NCBI GenBank assembly: GCA_047605205.1
Contig: JASGGE010000166.1
Span: 1 to 7,099, forward strand
DNA length: 7,099 nt
DNA from: Siphonobacter sp047605205
Lineage (GTDB): Bacteria; Bacteroidota; Bacteroidia; Cytophagales; Spirosomataceae
Reading direction: 5' to 3'
Below, piece after piece: positions 1 through 6,927 of the stretch. Position 1 is the first letter of the stretch. Each line of letters starts with the position of its first letter. The notes beneath the pieces were generated by a model. It was given only the letters and a program-made list of their open reading frames with translations. It ran no database searches and was not told the DNA's origin. The position numbers and the translations under genes were made by a program.

Positions 1-11
1 TTGGCGTTCCC

Positions 12-1007
12 ATGCCATTGATCGAGCATTCTGATTACCGTCCCCCGTTTTGGCTACCCGATGGACATGCCCAAAGCATTTTCCCCGCTTTATTCCGAAA
101 AGTGACGGGCGTAGTTTATCAGCGTGAACGTATTACAACGCAAGACGACGATTTCCTGGATTTAGACTGGAGCTTACAGCAGGAGGAAAACACTACTCGG
201 TTTACTGTTTCCCACTCGCCGCTGGTCATCCTTAGTCACGGTCTGGAGGGAAACTCTTCCAGTCAGTATATCCTGGGAATGATCAAGTATCTGAACAATA
301 ATGGGTTTGATTGCCTGGCCTGGAATTTCAGAAGCTGTTCCGGCGAAATGAATCGTCAGCGTCGGTTTTATCACAGCGGGGCAACCGACGATCTGGACAT
401 AGTGGTTAAGCAGGCACTTTCTAAAGGATACCAGGAGCTTTATTTGGCGGGTTTTAGTCTGGGTGCAAACCTGACTCTCAAATATTTGGGTGAATTAGGT
501 GAAAAGGTACATTCACAAATCCAAAAAGCCATAGTCTTCTCTGTACCTTTGCACCTGTCTAGTGGCAGTACGTACATGGAACGCTGGCAAGCTTGGGTCT
601 ATACCGATCGTTTTAATCGATCACTGAAAGATAAAATTCGCCAGAAAGCGGCTTTAATGCCTGAATTGATTGATGCCAGTCGTATTGAAGAAATACGTAC
701 CATTCGCGACTTCGATAACCTTTACACTTCACAACTACACGGGTATCGGGATGCCGAGGACTACTACGAGCAAAATTCCTCGTTGTACTTCGTCGAGCAG
801 ATTCGTATTCCAACACTTATTGTTAACGCTCAGAATGACCCCTTTTTGTCAAAAAAGTGTTACCCGTTTGATCTCATGAAAAAATTAAAACAGGTTTGGT
901 TTCAGGCTCCCCGGCAAGGTGGGCATTGCGGCTTTTATCAGGCAGGGTATCAAGGCGTACTGTGGTCGGAACAGCGAGCATTGACATTTTTAAAAGGAAA
1001 AAACTAG
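12..1007 (+). CDS. YheT-like alpha/beta-fold hydrolase
   Basis: A 331-residue alpha/beta hydrolase, the usual length for the YheT/ABHD1-3-like family (COG0429 type), whose members are cytosolic serine esterases or lipases with poorly known substrates. The N-terminus carries the family opening WLPDGHAQSIFP (residues 14-25). The oxyanion-side motif HGLEG is at 76-80. The nucleophile elbow GFSLGAN (147-153) places the catalytic serine at S149. The acid is probably D276 in NAQNDPF, and the histidine H305 in GGHCGF, so the triad is complete. There is no signal peptide or membrane segment. The ATG at 12 suits the family start, but only 11 bases lie upstream, so an earlier start or the promoter cannot be judged. 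It ends 3 bases before the methyltransferase gene, so the R-M genes may be read from its transcript. The family call is secure; the substrate is unknown. Confidence 0.9.
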   Translation: MPLIEHSDYRPPFWLPDGHAQSIFPALFRKVTGVVYQRERITTQDDDFLDLDWSLQQEENTTRFTVSHSPLVILSHGLEGNSSSQYILGMIKYLNNNGFDCLAWNFRSCSGEMNRQRRFYHSGATDDLDIVVKQALSKGYQELYLAGFSLGANLTLKYLGELGEKVHSQIQKAIVFSVPLHLSSGSTYMERWQAWVYTDRFNRSLKDKIRQKAALMPELIDASRIEEIRTIRDFDNLYTSQLHGYRDAEDYYEQNSSLYFVEQIRIPTLIVNAQNDPFLSKKCYPFDLMKKLKQVWFQAPRQGGHCGFYQAGYQGVLWSEQRALTFLKGKN

Positions 1008-1010
1008 CTT

Positions 1011-2015
1011 ATGATTCAAGTACCCGGTATATACCAACAAGCGTTAAAAAGTCAGCGGTTTATTGATTTATTTGCTGGAATTGGGGGCTTCCATTTGGCT
1101 TTAAATTCTTATGGAGCAAAGGCCGTATTTGCTTCTGAAATAGATAGGCAGGCACAACTGATTTATCAGAAGAATTTTGGTATAATTCCAGGTGGAGACA
1201 TAACTAAAATTGCGGAAGATCAAATTCCTGCCCATGATATACTATGCGGAGGATTTCCTTGCCAGCCTTTTAGTATATCAGGCAAACAACGTGGGTTTGA
1301 AGACGCTCGTGGGACTTTGTTTTTTGACATTGCCAGAATAACGGCTTATCATAAGCCCTGGCTGGTTTTTCTTGAAAATGTCTCACATTTAGAAAAACAT
1401 GATGACGGTAAAACGTTACTGTCGATGAGCCGGATCTTACAGAATTTGGGTTATACGGTATTTCATCAGGTTTTAAATGCCGCTCACTTTGGTATACCAC
1501 AACGGCGTCAGCGTTTATTTATCATAGCTTTTAAACAAGAGTTAGGTGTTAAGACCTTTACATTTCCGAAAGCAACCTTTGAGGTTACTAATTTAAAATG
1601 TGTGGCTTTGCCTGAAGAAGAAAGTAAAGCCTTTGTATTAGATCGGGATGATTATTTCCTGAAAAATTATGAGGAACAGCATGACTTATTTGGTGAGACT
1701 GTAATTGCTGAACCCATACGAATTGGCCATGTAAATCTGGGCAGACAAGGTGAACGGATTTATCATGAGTCAGGTGCAGCAATTACTTTGTCGGCTCATG
1801 GTGGGGGAATCGGAGCAAAAACAGGGCTATATTTGATTGATGGAAAAGTAAGAAAACTGGCCCCGCGAGAATGTGCCAGGTTAATGGGGTTTCCTGATGA
1901 TTTTCAAATTCATGAATCATCCGCACAGGCTTATAAACAATTTGGAAATGCTGTTGTCGTGGACGTTGTACAGCACATTATACGTGAAATTATTGAGCAG
2001 GGGATTAATGTATGA
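1011..2015 (+). CDS. DNA (cytosine-5)-methyltransferase, M.HhaI-like, predicted GCGC specificity
   Basis: A 334-residue type II C5-cytosine methyltransferase that transfers a methyl group from S-adenosylmethionine to cytosine and protects host DNA from the endonuclease encoded next to it. All key motifs are present in order: motif I FIDLFAGIGGF (17-27, cofactor loop); motif IV GGFPCQPFS (80-88) with nucleophile C84; ENV (122-124); QRRQR (164-168); motif IX around RKLAPRECARLMGFPD (281-296); and motif X KQFGNAV (309-315). From memory, it aligns with M.HhaI (327 residues) nearly throughout, including SISGKQ.GFED.RGTLFFDIARI (the flipping loop) and the target-recognition segment QGERIY (246-251) then AITLSA.GGGI (257-267). 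The base-contacting Q237 and R240 of M.HhaI correspond to Q246 and R249; the Y254 position is H263. This supports GCGC as target, with methylation of the first C by analogy. GC is about 40% by hand count, lower than the neighbours. An AAGGA sequence (994-998) lies rather far upstream of the start. Confidence 0.95.
   Translation: MIQVPGIYQQALKSQRFIDLFAGIGGFHLALNSYGAKAVFASEIDRQAQLIYQKNFGIIPGGDITKIAEDQIPAHDILCGGFPCQPFSISGKQRGFEDARGTLFFDIARITAYHKPWLVFLENVSHLEKHDDGKTLLSMSRILQNLGYTVFHQVLNAAHFGIPQRRQRLFIIAFKQELGVKTFTFPKATFEVTNLKCVALPEEESKAFVLDRDDYFLKNYEEQHDLFGETVIAEPIRIGHVNLGRQGERIYHESGAAITLSAHGGGIGAKTGLYLIDGKVRKLAPRECARLMGFPDDFQIHESSAQAYKQFGNAVVVDVVQHIIREIIEQGINV
2012..2015 (+). other. ATGA stop/start overlap coupling methyltransferase and endonuclease
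   Basis: The TGA stop of the methyltransferase (2013-2015) overlaps the ATG of the endonuclease (2012-2014). An AGGGG sequence at 1999-2003 lies 8 bases before the ATG. Such overlaps commonly mean re-initiation or coupled translation. The methyltransferase is encoded first, which would favour protection before cutting. The HinP1I-like N-terminus begins immediately after this ATG, which fixes the start. Confidence 0.8.
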
Positions 2016-2821
2016 CTCCCGAAATTGGTTCTAGAACGGCTAAAGGCGGTTTTGCAAACGAAAAAGCAATTAGAGATAAGTTTATAAGTTGGAAAACAGA
2101 TTTGGATGCTCAACTCTGGCTAACGGCTATGGGCTACGAGTTAAGCGAAATCGAGGAATTAAATGCGGTACAAATACCCACTCGACTCAAGGCTAGTCAT
2201 GATATGTTTTTAAAAAATCATCATGATCATTCAATTGTGAGCCGTTTTAAAAAAGCAGATATTCAAATAAAGTTGTTGATAAAAATTGGAGCAGTCTGGC
2301 AAGTTGAAAACATCTCTGTAAAGAAAGCAAAACAGCAAGCCGATTTCAATCAAATTGATAAACGTCCTGTTAGTACATATCAACAGATGTGGAACTTCGA
2401 TAATGAAATCGCCAACGCATTAAAGCTTTTCACTGGCGAAACAGAACCGGCTGTTGGGATAGAAGTAAGAGATTCTCGCCGTATGTACTTAGATGAATTA
2501 CCAGACGATATACGTCATAAGGTTATCCGTTTTTTTGAGCGAAATAGAATCTTAGTCGTTTCGGATTTACTTAAAGGCAGAGGGGGCCTAGCTGCAGACT
2601 GGTTATTAGTAACTCGTTATAATGATAAAGAAAATACAACCACTTGGATCATTAAAGATATTAATACAGTAATGAATTTTTTTGGCTCTGGAGAAATTCG
2701 TCTTTCCCAAAAAGGAAGCCTTTATATCGGACGAATATTTATGCAACGGAAGGGAGGTACTCCTGATCCACGTAGTTTGCAGTTTAAGATTCATCCTTGT
2801 GAATTATTTCAAATTGGTTGA
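2012..2821 (+). CDS. Type II restriction endonuclease, HinP1I-like, predicted GCGC specificity
   Basis: A 269-residue protein recognisable as a relative of R.HinP1I (247 residues), which cuts G^CGC. Shared blocks, compared from memory: GSRTAKGGFANEK (6-18), FNQIDK (112-117), YQQMW.FD (123-130), LLKGRGGLAADWLLV (186-200), INTVMNFFGSGEI (217-229), GR..MQRKGG (240-249) and LQFKI.P.ELF (256-266). The active site of HinP1I, S61-D62...Q81-x-K83, aligns without gaps to A82-D83...S102-V103-K104. The metal-binding Asp and the Lys are therefore kept, but the Ser is Ala and the Gln is Ser. About 22 extra residues (roughly 55-80, with HDMF and NHHDHS) lie just before the catalytic Asp and account for the length difference. 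The start overlaps the methyltransferase stop (ATGA), with AGGGG at 1999-2003 as a plausible ribosome site, so the two are probably translationally coupled. GC is about 37%, the lowest in the window. The reading frame is intact. Whether it still cuts cannot be told from sequence. Confidence 0.88.
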   Translation: MTPEIGSRTAKGGFANEKAIRDKFISWKTDLDAQLWLTAMGYELSEIEELNAVQIPTRLKASHDMFLKNHHDHSIVSRFKKADIQIKLLIKIGAVWQVENISVKKAKQQADFNQIDKRPVSTYQQMWNFDNEIANALKLFTGETEPAVGIEVRDSRRMYLDELPDDIRHKVIRFFERNRILVVSDLLKGRGGLAADWLLVTRYNDKENTTTWIIKDINTVMNFFGSGEIRLSQKGSLYIGRIFMQRKGGTPDPRSLQFKIHPCELFQIG

Positions 2822-2845
2822 AATTTAGTTTTATAGATCAAGTCG

Positions 2846-4750
2846 ATGTTGACAAAAACCCTAGAACAGACCTACTTCGTAATTGACTTCGATTCAACGT
2901 TTACGAAGGTTGAAGGACTCGACGAACTCGCCGCCATCAGTCTGGCTGGCCAAAAAGACCGCGATACCGTCGTGGCAAAAATTAAGGATCTCACAGACCG
3001 GGGTATGGCCGGTGAGTTGTCTTTTGAGCAAGCCTTACAGCATCGTATCGAATTGCTAAGTGCCAATCGGGAACACGTGGACATGCTCGTGGAATTTTTG
3101 CGGGGGAAGGTTTCCGATTCGTTCACTCGTAATAAAGAATTCATCACCGAATACCGCGATCAGATTTATATTGTATCGAGTGGTTTTCGTGAATTTATCC
3201 TCCCGATTGTTACGGAAATGGGGGTACGTGAAGATCACGTCTTTGCGAATACTTTCCGCTTTAATGAAGCTGGCAATATTATTGGCTACGATGAAGCAAA
3301 TGTATTATCAAAAAACGGCGGAAAAGTTCGTTTGCTTCAGCAGTTAAGCTTACCTGGTGATGTATATGTGATCGGGGATGGCTATACAGACTATGAGTTA
3401 CGTGAATCGGGCCTGGCAAATAAATTTTTTGCTTTTACTGAAAACATTGAGCGTCAGCGAGTGGTAGAAAAGGCCGACCATATCGTTACGTCTCTGGATG
3501 AATTTTTGTATATCAATCAGTTAAGTCGTAGCCAGTCGTATCCGAAGAGTCGTTTGAAAGTGCTTTTACTTGAGAATGTACACGCTCGTGCAGTAGAAAT
3601 GTTCCGAAGGGAAGGCTTTCAGGTAGAACTTTTAAAGGGTGCGTTGGATGAGGAGGAACTGATCGAGAAAATCAAAGACATTAGTATCCTGGGTATTCGT
3701 TCCAAAACAATGGTTACCAGAAAGGTGCTGGAAAATGCTCCTCGCCTGATGGCCATAGGGGCGTTCTGTATCGGTACAAACCAGATTGATCTAAACACTG
3801 CCGAAGAACGTGGAGTAGCGGTTTTCAATGCTCCTTATTCCAACACCCGTTCAGTAGTAGAAATGGCCGTTGGTGAGATGATTCTCCTTATGCGGGGTAT
3901 CTACGACAAGTCCGTGAAAATGCACCAAGGTATCTGGGATAAATCAGCCAAAAATTCCAACGAAGTACGTGGCAAAAAGCTCGGAATGGTAGGGTACGGG
4001 AATATTGGTATCCAGCTATCGGTAGTAGCTGAAGCACTAGGTATGGAAGTGTTATTCTATGATCTGGTAGAGAAACTGCCACTTTCTAATGCTAGGCAAT
4101 GCCATACATTGGACGAATTGTTGGCAGAATCGGACGTGGTAACCTTGCACGTAGATGGGCGGAAAAGTAATTCAATGCTGATTGGCGAGCGTGAGTTTAG
4201 CCTGATGAAGGAGGGTGTAGTATTCCTGAATTTATCACGCGGCCACGTAGTAGACGTAAAAGCCCTGGCTGAAGCCATCAAGTCTGGTAAAATCCGGGGA
4301 ACCGCAATTGACGTGTTCCCAACTGAGCCAAAAACCAACGACGAAATCTTTGAAAGCGAACTAAGGGGTTTACCTAATGTAATCTTAACTCCGCATATTG
4401 GCGGAAGTACAGAAGAGGCACAGGCAAGTATTGGAGAATTTGTGCCGAATAAATTACTCAGCTATGTCAACACAGGAAGCACCTATGGAAGCGTGAATTT
4501 TCCGGAAGTTACTTTGCCGCCTTTACAGGGGGCTCATCGTTTGTTGCACATCCACGCGAACGTACCTGGTGTGATGTTTAAAATCAACGGAATTTTTGCC
4601 CGCTACGGTGTTAACATTGTTGGGCAATACCTGAAGACGTCTGATAAAATCGGGTATGTAATTACTGATATCAGCAAGACCTATTCCAGGGAAATGGTGC
4701 AGGAACTAAAAGAAATCGAAGAAACGATTAAGTTTCGGATGTTATATTAA
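2846..4750 (+). CDS. serA: Bifunctional phosphoserine phosphatase / D-3-phosphoglycerate dehydrogenase (SerB-SerA fusion)
   Basis: A 634-residue two-enzyme fusion predicted to catalyse the first and last steps of serine synthesis in the cytosol. Residues 1 to about 225 are a HAD phosphatase of SerB type: DFDST (14-18; nucleophile D14, acid D16), E23 and R67 at the positions of phosphoserine-binding E20 and R56 of the Methanocaldococcus enzyme, SSGF (111-114), NGGK (157-160) and GDGYTD (177-182). After a short linker (about 226-236), residues 237-634 align with the whole of E. coli SerA (410 residues): GYGNIG (383-388) for NAD, D406 after strand 2 favouring NAD+ over NADP+, and catalytic R465 (NLSRG), E494 (FPTEP) and H517 (TPHIGG). 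The C-terminal ACT domain (about 565-634) keeps H570, N572 and N590, matching serine-binding H344, N346 and N364 of E. coli, so serine feedback inhibition is likely. The gene starts 24 bases after the endonuclease stop; no clear promoter or Shine-Dalgarno was seen. Confidence 0.93.
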   Translation: MLTKTLEQTYFVIDFDSTFTKVEGLDELAAISLAGQKDRDTVVAKIKDLTDRGMAGELSFEQALQHRIELLSANREHVDMLVEFLRGKVSDSFTRNKEFITEYRDQIYIVSSGFREFILPIVTEMGVREDHVFANTFRFNEAGNIIGYDEANVLSKNGGKVRLLQQLSLPGDVYVIGDGYTDYELRESGLANKFFAFTENIERQRVVEKADHIVTSLDEFLYINQLSRSQSYPKSRLKVLLLENVHARAVEMFRREGFQVELLKGALDEEELIEKIKDISILGIRSKTMVTRKVLENAPRLMAIGAFCIGTNQIDLNTAEERGVAVFNAPYSNTRSVVEMAVGEMILLMRGIYDKSVKMHQGIWDKSAKNSNEVRGKKLGMVGYGNIGIQLSVVAEALGMEVLFYDLVEKLPLSNARQCHTLDELLAESDVVTLHVDGRKSNSMLIGEREFSLMKEGVVFLNLSRGHVVDVKALAEAIKSGKIRGTAIDVFPTEPKTNDEIFESELRGLPNVILTPHIGGSTEEAQASIGEFVPNKLLSYVNTGSTYGSVNFPEVTLPPLQGAHRLLHIHANVPGVMFKINGIFARYGVNIVGQYLKTSDKIGYVITDISKTYSREMVQELKEIEETIKFRMLY

Positions 4751-4753
4751 TGA

Positions 4754-4781
4754 ATAAAGGTTGACAGTGGTCAACCTTTAT
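4754..4781 (+). terminator. Perfect 12-bp hairpin between serA and serC: terminator or attenuator candidate
   Basis: Bases 4754-4765 (ATAAAGGTTGAC) are the exact reverse complement of 4770-4781, with a 4-base loop AGTG. The stem begins 3 bases after the serA-fusion stop and ends 10 bases before the aminotransferase ATG. The 3' arm ends in CCTTTATAT, a weak U-rich tail, and the 5' arm has the matching A-rich run, so it could act in either direction. With so little space it could reduce read-through into the downstream gene, stabilise the upstream message, or affect ribosome access. The structure is certain; its role is inferred. Confidence 0.6.
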
Positions 4782-4791
4782 ATGTAAAGCC

Positions 4792-5898
4792 ATGTCCCAG
4801 CAAATTTACTTTACCCCCGGTCCGGCCGAATTATTTCCTACTGTTAGCGAACATGTCCAGAATGCCCTGGAAGATCAGATTGGATCTATTTCGCACCGAT
4901 CTGCTCAGTTTCGGTATATTTATCAACATGCCGATGAACAACTGCGGGCTTTGCTGAACATTCCTGCTTCCCATGCAATTTTATTTGCGGGCTCAGCTAC
5001 GGAAATCTGGGAGCGAATGATACAGAACTGTGTGGAGTTTGAAAGCTTTCATTGTGTAAATGGATCCTTCTCCCAAAAATTTTACGATACAGCAAACGAC
5101 CTTCGTAAATACACGCATTTGTTTGAAAAACCATTGGGACAAGGCTTCGACTTTGAAGATTTTGCCATTGCTTCGAAAGAAACAGCAGGGCAAGTGAGAA
5201 TTTCGGAATATGCAGAACTGGTTTGCCTGACTGCTAATGAAACTTCTACGGGTGTTCAAATGCGGAGTGCCGACATCAATAAGCTAAAACGAAGTTACCG
5301 CTCCAAATTATTTTGTGTAGATATGGTGTCTTCAGCTCCTTATCATGCTCTTGACTTTGAAGAAGTAGATTCAGCGTTCTTTTCAGTACAAAAATCCTTT
5401 GGGTTACCGGCGGGCCTAGGCGTGTGGATTGCAAGTGAAAAATGCTTGGCAAAGGCCGAGCAATTACGGGAAAAAGATACTATTATTGGTTCATACCATA
5501 GCTTACCGAGTCTCTGGAAAAATTATAAAAATTTCGAAACTCCTGAAACTCCTAACGTCTGGAATATTTACCTATTGGGTAAAGTAGCCGAAGATATGAA
5601 CCGTATTGGTATTGATACCATTCGAAAAGAAACCGATGCCAAGGCCCGCAGGATTTATGACTTTCTGGAAAAAACAGAAGGGTACGAACCCTTTGTGAAA
5701 AATCCCGATCATCGTAGCCCAACGGTAGCAGTAGCCAATACACAGAAATCAGCAAAGGAAATCATTGAAAAAGTAAAACGCAAGGGAATGGTAGTGGGGA
5801 GTGGGTATGGAAAAGCGAAAGATACTCAGATCAGAATTGCTAACTTTCCAGCTGTTTCAATGGAACAGGTCGAACGTTTGCTGGAAGCCTTGAAATAG
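4792..5898 (+). CDS. serC: Class V PLP-dependent aminotransferase, probable phosphoserine aminotransferase (SerC)
   Basis: A 368-residue fold-type I, class V aminotransferase. The likely reaction is 3-phosphohydroxypyruvate plus glutamate to phosphoserine plus 2-oxoglutarate. The start has the TPGPAELFP motif (8-16) and SHRS (34-37), where SerC enzymes use His-Arg to bind the substrate phosphate. D177 (FCVDMVSS) should pair with the PLP ring nitrogen. K201 in SVQKSFGLPAGLGVWI (198-213) should be the Schiff-base lysine; the Q-K-x-x-G-PAGL pattern resembles SerC. The C-terminus (TQIRIANFPAVSMEQVERLLEAL) has the usual closing element of the family. It is divergent: the SerC GGGRGQ segment is replaced by AGSATEIW (66-73), so serine-glyoxylate or another class V activity cannot be excluded by sequence. 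The position next to the SerB-SerA fusion, completing the pathway, is the main argument for SerC. There is no obvious Shine-Dalgarno. Confidence 0.83.
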   Translation: MSQQIYFTPGPAELFPTVSEHVQNALEDQIGSISHRSAQFRYIYQHADEQLRALLNIPASHAILFAGSATEIWERMIQNCVEFESFHCVNGSFSQKFYDTANDLRKYTHLFEKPLGQGFDFEDFAIASKETAGQVRISEYAELVCLTANETSTGVQMRSADINKLKRSYRSKLFCVDMVSSAPYHALDFEEVDSAFFSVQKSFGLPAGLGVWIASEKCLAKAEQLREKDTIIGSYHSLPSLWKNYKNFETPETPNVWNIYLLGKVAEDMNRIGIDTIRKETDAKARRIYDFLEKTEGYEPFVKNPDHRSPTVAVANTQKSAKEIIEKVKRKGMVVGSGYGKAKDTQIRIANFPAVSMEQVERLLEALK

Positions 5899-5927
5899 AA
5901 CAAACCAAACACTAAACCAAAACTTGT
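5899..5927 (+). promoter_or_regulatory. A/C-rich spacer with AAACCAAA-like repeats before the oxidoreductase start
   Basis: The 29 bases between the SerC-like gene and the oxidoreductase are almost free of G and consist of repeated CAAACCAAA-like units (AACAAACCAAACACTAAACC). There is no Shine-Dalgarno and no TAnnTTTG promoter element. Unstructured A-rich leaders are typical of translation starts in Bacteroidota, so this is read as a ribosome-accessible leader in a run-on transcript. The role is inferred. Confidence 0.4.
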
Positions 5928-6917
5928 ATGAATTGGGGGATACTCGCACCTGGTCACATTGCCCGCAAGTTTGCTGAAGATTTACAGTATGTTCCCGAAG
6001 CAAAATTAGCGGCGGTCGGATCGCGTAGCATGGATCGAGCCATTGCCTTTGCCGAAGAATTTGGGGTAGAGAAAGCGTATGGCTCCTATGAAGAACTGGT
6101 GCAGGACCCAAATGTCGGCGTTATCTACATAGCTTCTCCGCATTCAGAGCATTATGAACATACCATGCTTTGTTTAAATGCCGGCAAACCAGTTCTCTGC
6201 GAAAAGGCATTTGCCTTCAATACTCGCCAGGTAAAGAAAATGACTGCCGCGGCTCGTGAAAAAGGGCTTTTTCTGATGGAAGCCATCTGGACCCGTTTTC
6301 ATCCCGCTATTCAGCAAACCCTTGATATCATTCAGTCAGGACAGATTGGCAAGATTGTTCATATTCAGGCTGATTTTGGTTTTAAAGCTGAATACGATAC
6401 TACGACAAGGCTATTTAATCGTGACCTGGCAGGGGGCTCATTGTATGATATTGGCTTGTATCCACTTTTTATCAGTAAACTGCTTCTGGGCATTCCATCA
6501 GAAATTAGAGCAGTAGGAACGCTGACGGAAACAGGAGTAGATATGAATTGCACTATGGCCCTGAACTATGGCGATGGAGCAACGGCAAGTTTATTCTCAA
6601 CATTTGCCGCTCAAACGGATACTACCTGTACCATTTACGGAACAAGTGGGCAGCTATTCATCCAGAGCCGTTTTCATGAAACAACAGGATTAACACTATA
6701 CCCGGGTGATGGTATGCCGGAAAGTATTTCTACTGAACGGAAAGGTTGGGGCTATTCCTACGAAGCTGAACACGTACAGGAATGTATCAGGCAAGGGCTG
6801 ATCGAAAGCCCACTTTTGCCACATTCGTTCAGTATTGAATTGATGGAAAGCTTAGAAGAAGTGCGTCACCAACTAGGGGTATGGTATCCGGGGGATGAAA
6901 GATATACTGATAACTAA
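5928..6917 (+). CDS. Gfo/Idh/MocA-family NAD(P)-dependent oxidoreductase (dihydrodiol dehydrogenase-like)
   Basis: A 329-residue cytosolic oxidoreductase of typical family length. The N-terminal Rossmann fold starts at once with WGILAPGHIA (3-12). The strand-2 end GSRS (31-34) suggests use of NADP(H), though this is not decisive. The cofactor and catalytic motif reads CEKAFAFN (91-98) with K93; most of the superfamily has EKP. The C-terminal domain has AGGSLYDIGLYPL (168-180), so D174 and Y178 match the Asp and Tyr of mammalian trans-1,2-dihydrobenzene-1,2-diol dehydrogenase, with H72 or H75 near its substrate histidine. This places it in the dimeric dihydrodiol/glucose-fructose oxidoreductase-like branch. 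No secretion signal is seen. It lies 29 bases downstream of the SerC-like gene and may be co-transcribed with it, but I see no link to serine synthesis. The real substrate, probably a sugar or diol, is unknown. Confidence 0.88.
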   Translation: MNWGILAPGHIARKFAEDLQYVPEAKLAAVGSRSMDRAIAFAEEFGVEKAYGSYEELVQDPNVGVIYIASPHSEHYEHTMLCLNAGKPVLCEKAFAFNTRQVKKMTAAAREKGLFLMEAIWTRFHPAIQQTLDIIQSGQIGKIVHIQADFGFKAEYDTTTRLFNRDLAGGSLYDIGLYPLFISKLLLGIPSEIRAVGTLTETGVDMNCTMALNYGDGATASLFSTFAAQTDTTCTIYGTSGQLFIQSRFHETTGLTLYPGDGMPESISTERKGWGYSYEAEHVQECIRQGLIESPLLPHSFSIELMESLEEVRHQLGVWYPGDERYTDN

Positions 6918-6927
6918 TTGGTTATCA
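6908..6927 (+). repeat. Inverted repeat overlapping the oxidoreductase stop codon
   Basis: TGATAAC (6908-6914) is the reverse complement of GTTATCA (6921-6927), with a 6-base loop that contains the TAA stop. It is AT-rich, without a following T run, so it would be a weak terminator at best. It could also be chance in AT-rich sequence. Confidence 0.3.

Noticed and set aside
981..986. TTGACA resembling an E. coli -35 box just before the methyltransferase
   Set aside because: It lies inside the hydrolase coding region, has no matching -10 at the right spacing, and this phylum does not use that consensus.
1066..1074. ATTTATTTG resembling a TAnnTTTG promoter element
   Set aside because: The TA is not at the required position, and it encodes the conserved IDLFAG motif of the methyltransferase, so its sequence is explained by coding.
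2768..2780. TAGTTTG near the end of the endonuclease gene as a promoter for the serA fusion
   Set aside because: It is one base short of TAnnTTTG, and I found no TTTG at the proper upstream distance.
2872..3147. Minus-strand open frame of about 90 codons opposite the phosphatase domain
   Set aside because: It lies fully opposite a well-supported gene, has no recognisable motifs and a Ser/Arg-rich composition typical of antisense shadow frames.
4057..4338. Minus-strand open frame of about 93 codons opposite the dehydrogenase domain
   Set aside because: It is a shadow of conserved SerA sequence, with no start signal or family resemblance.
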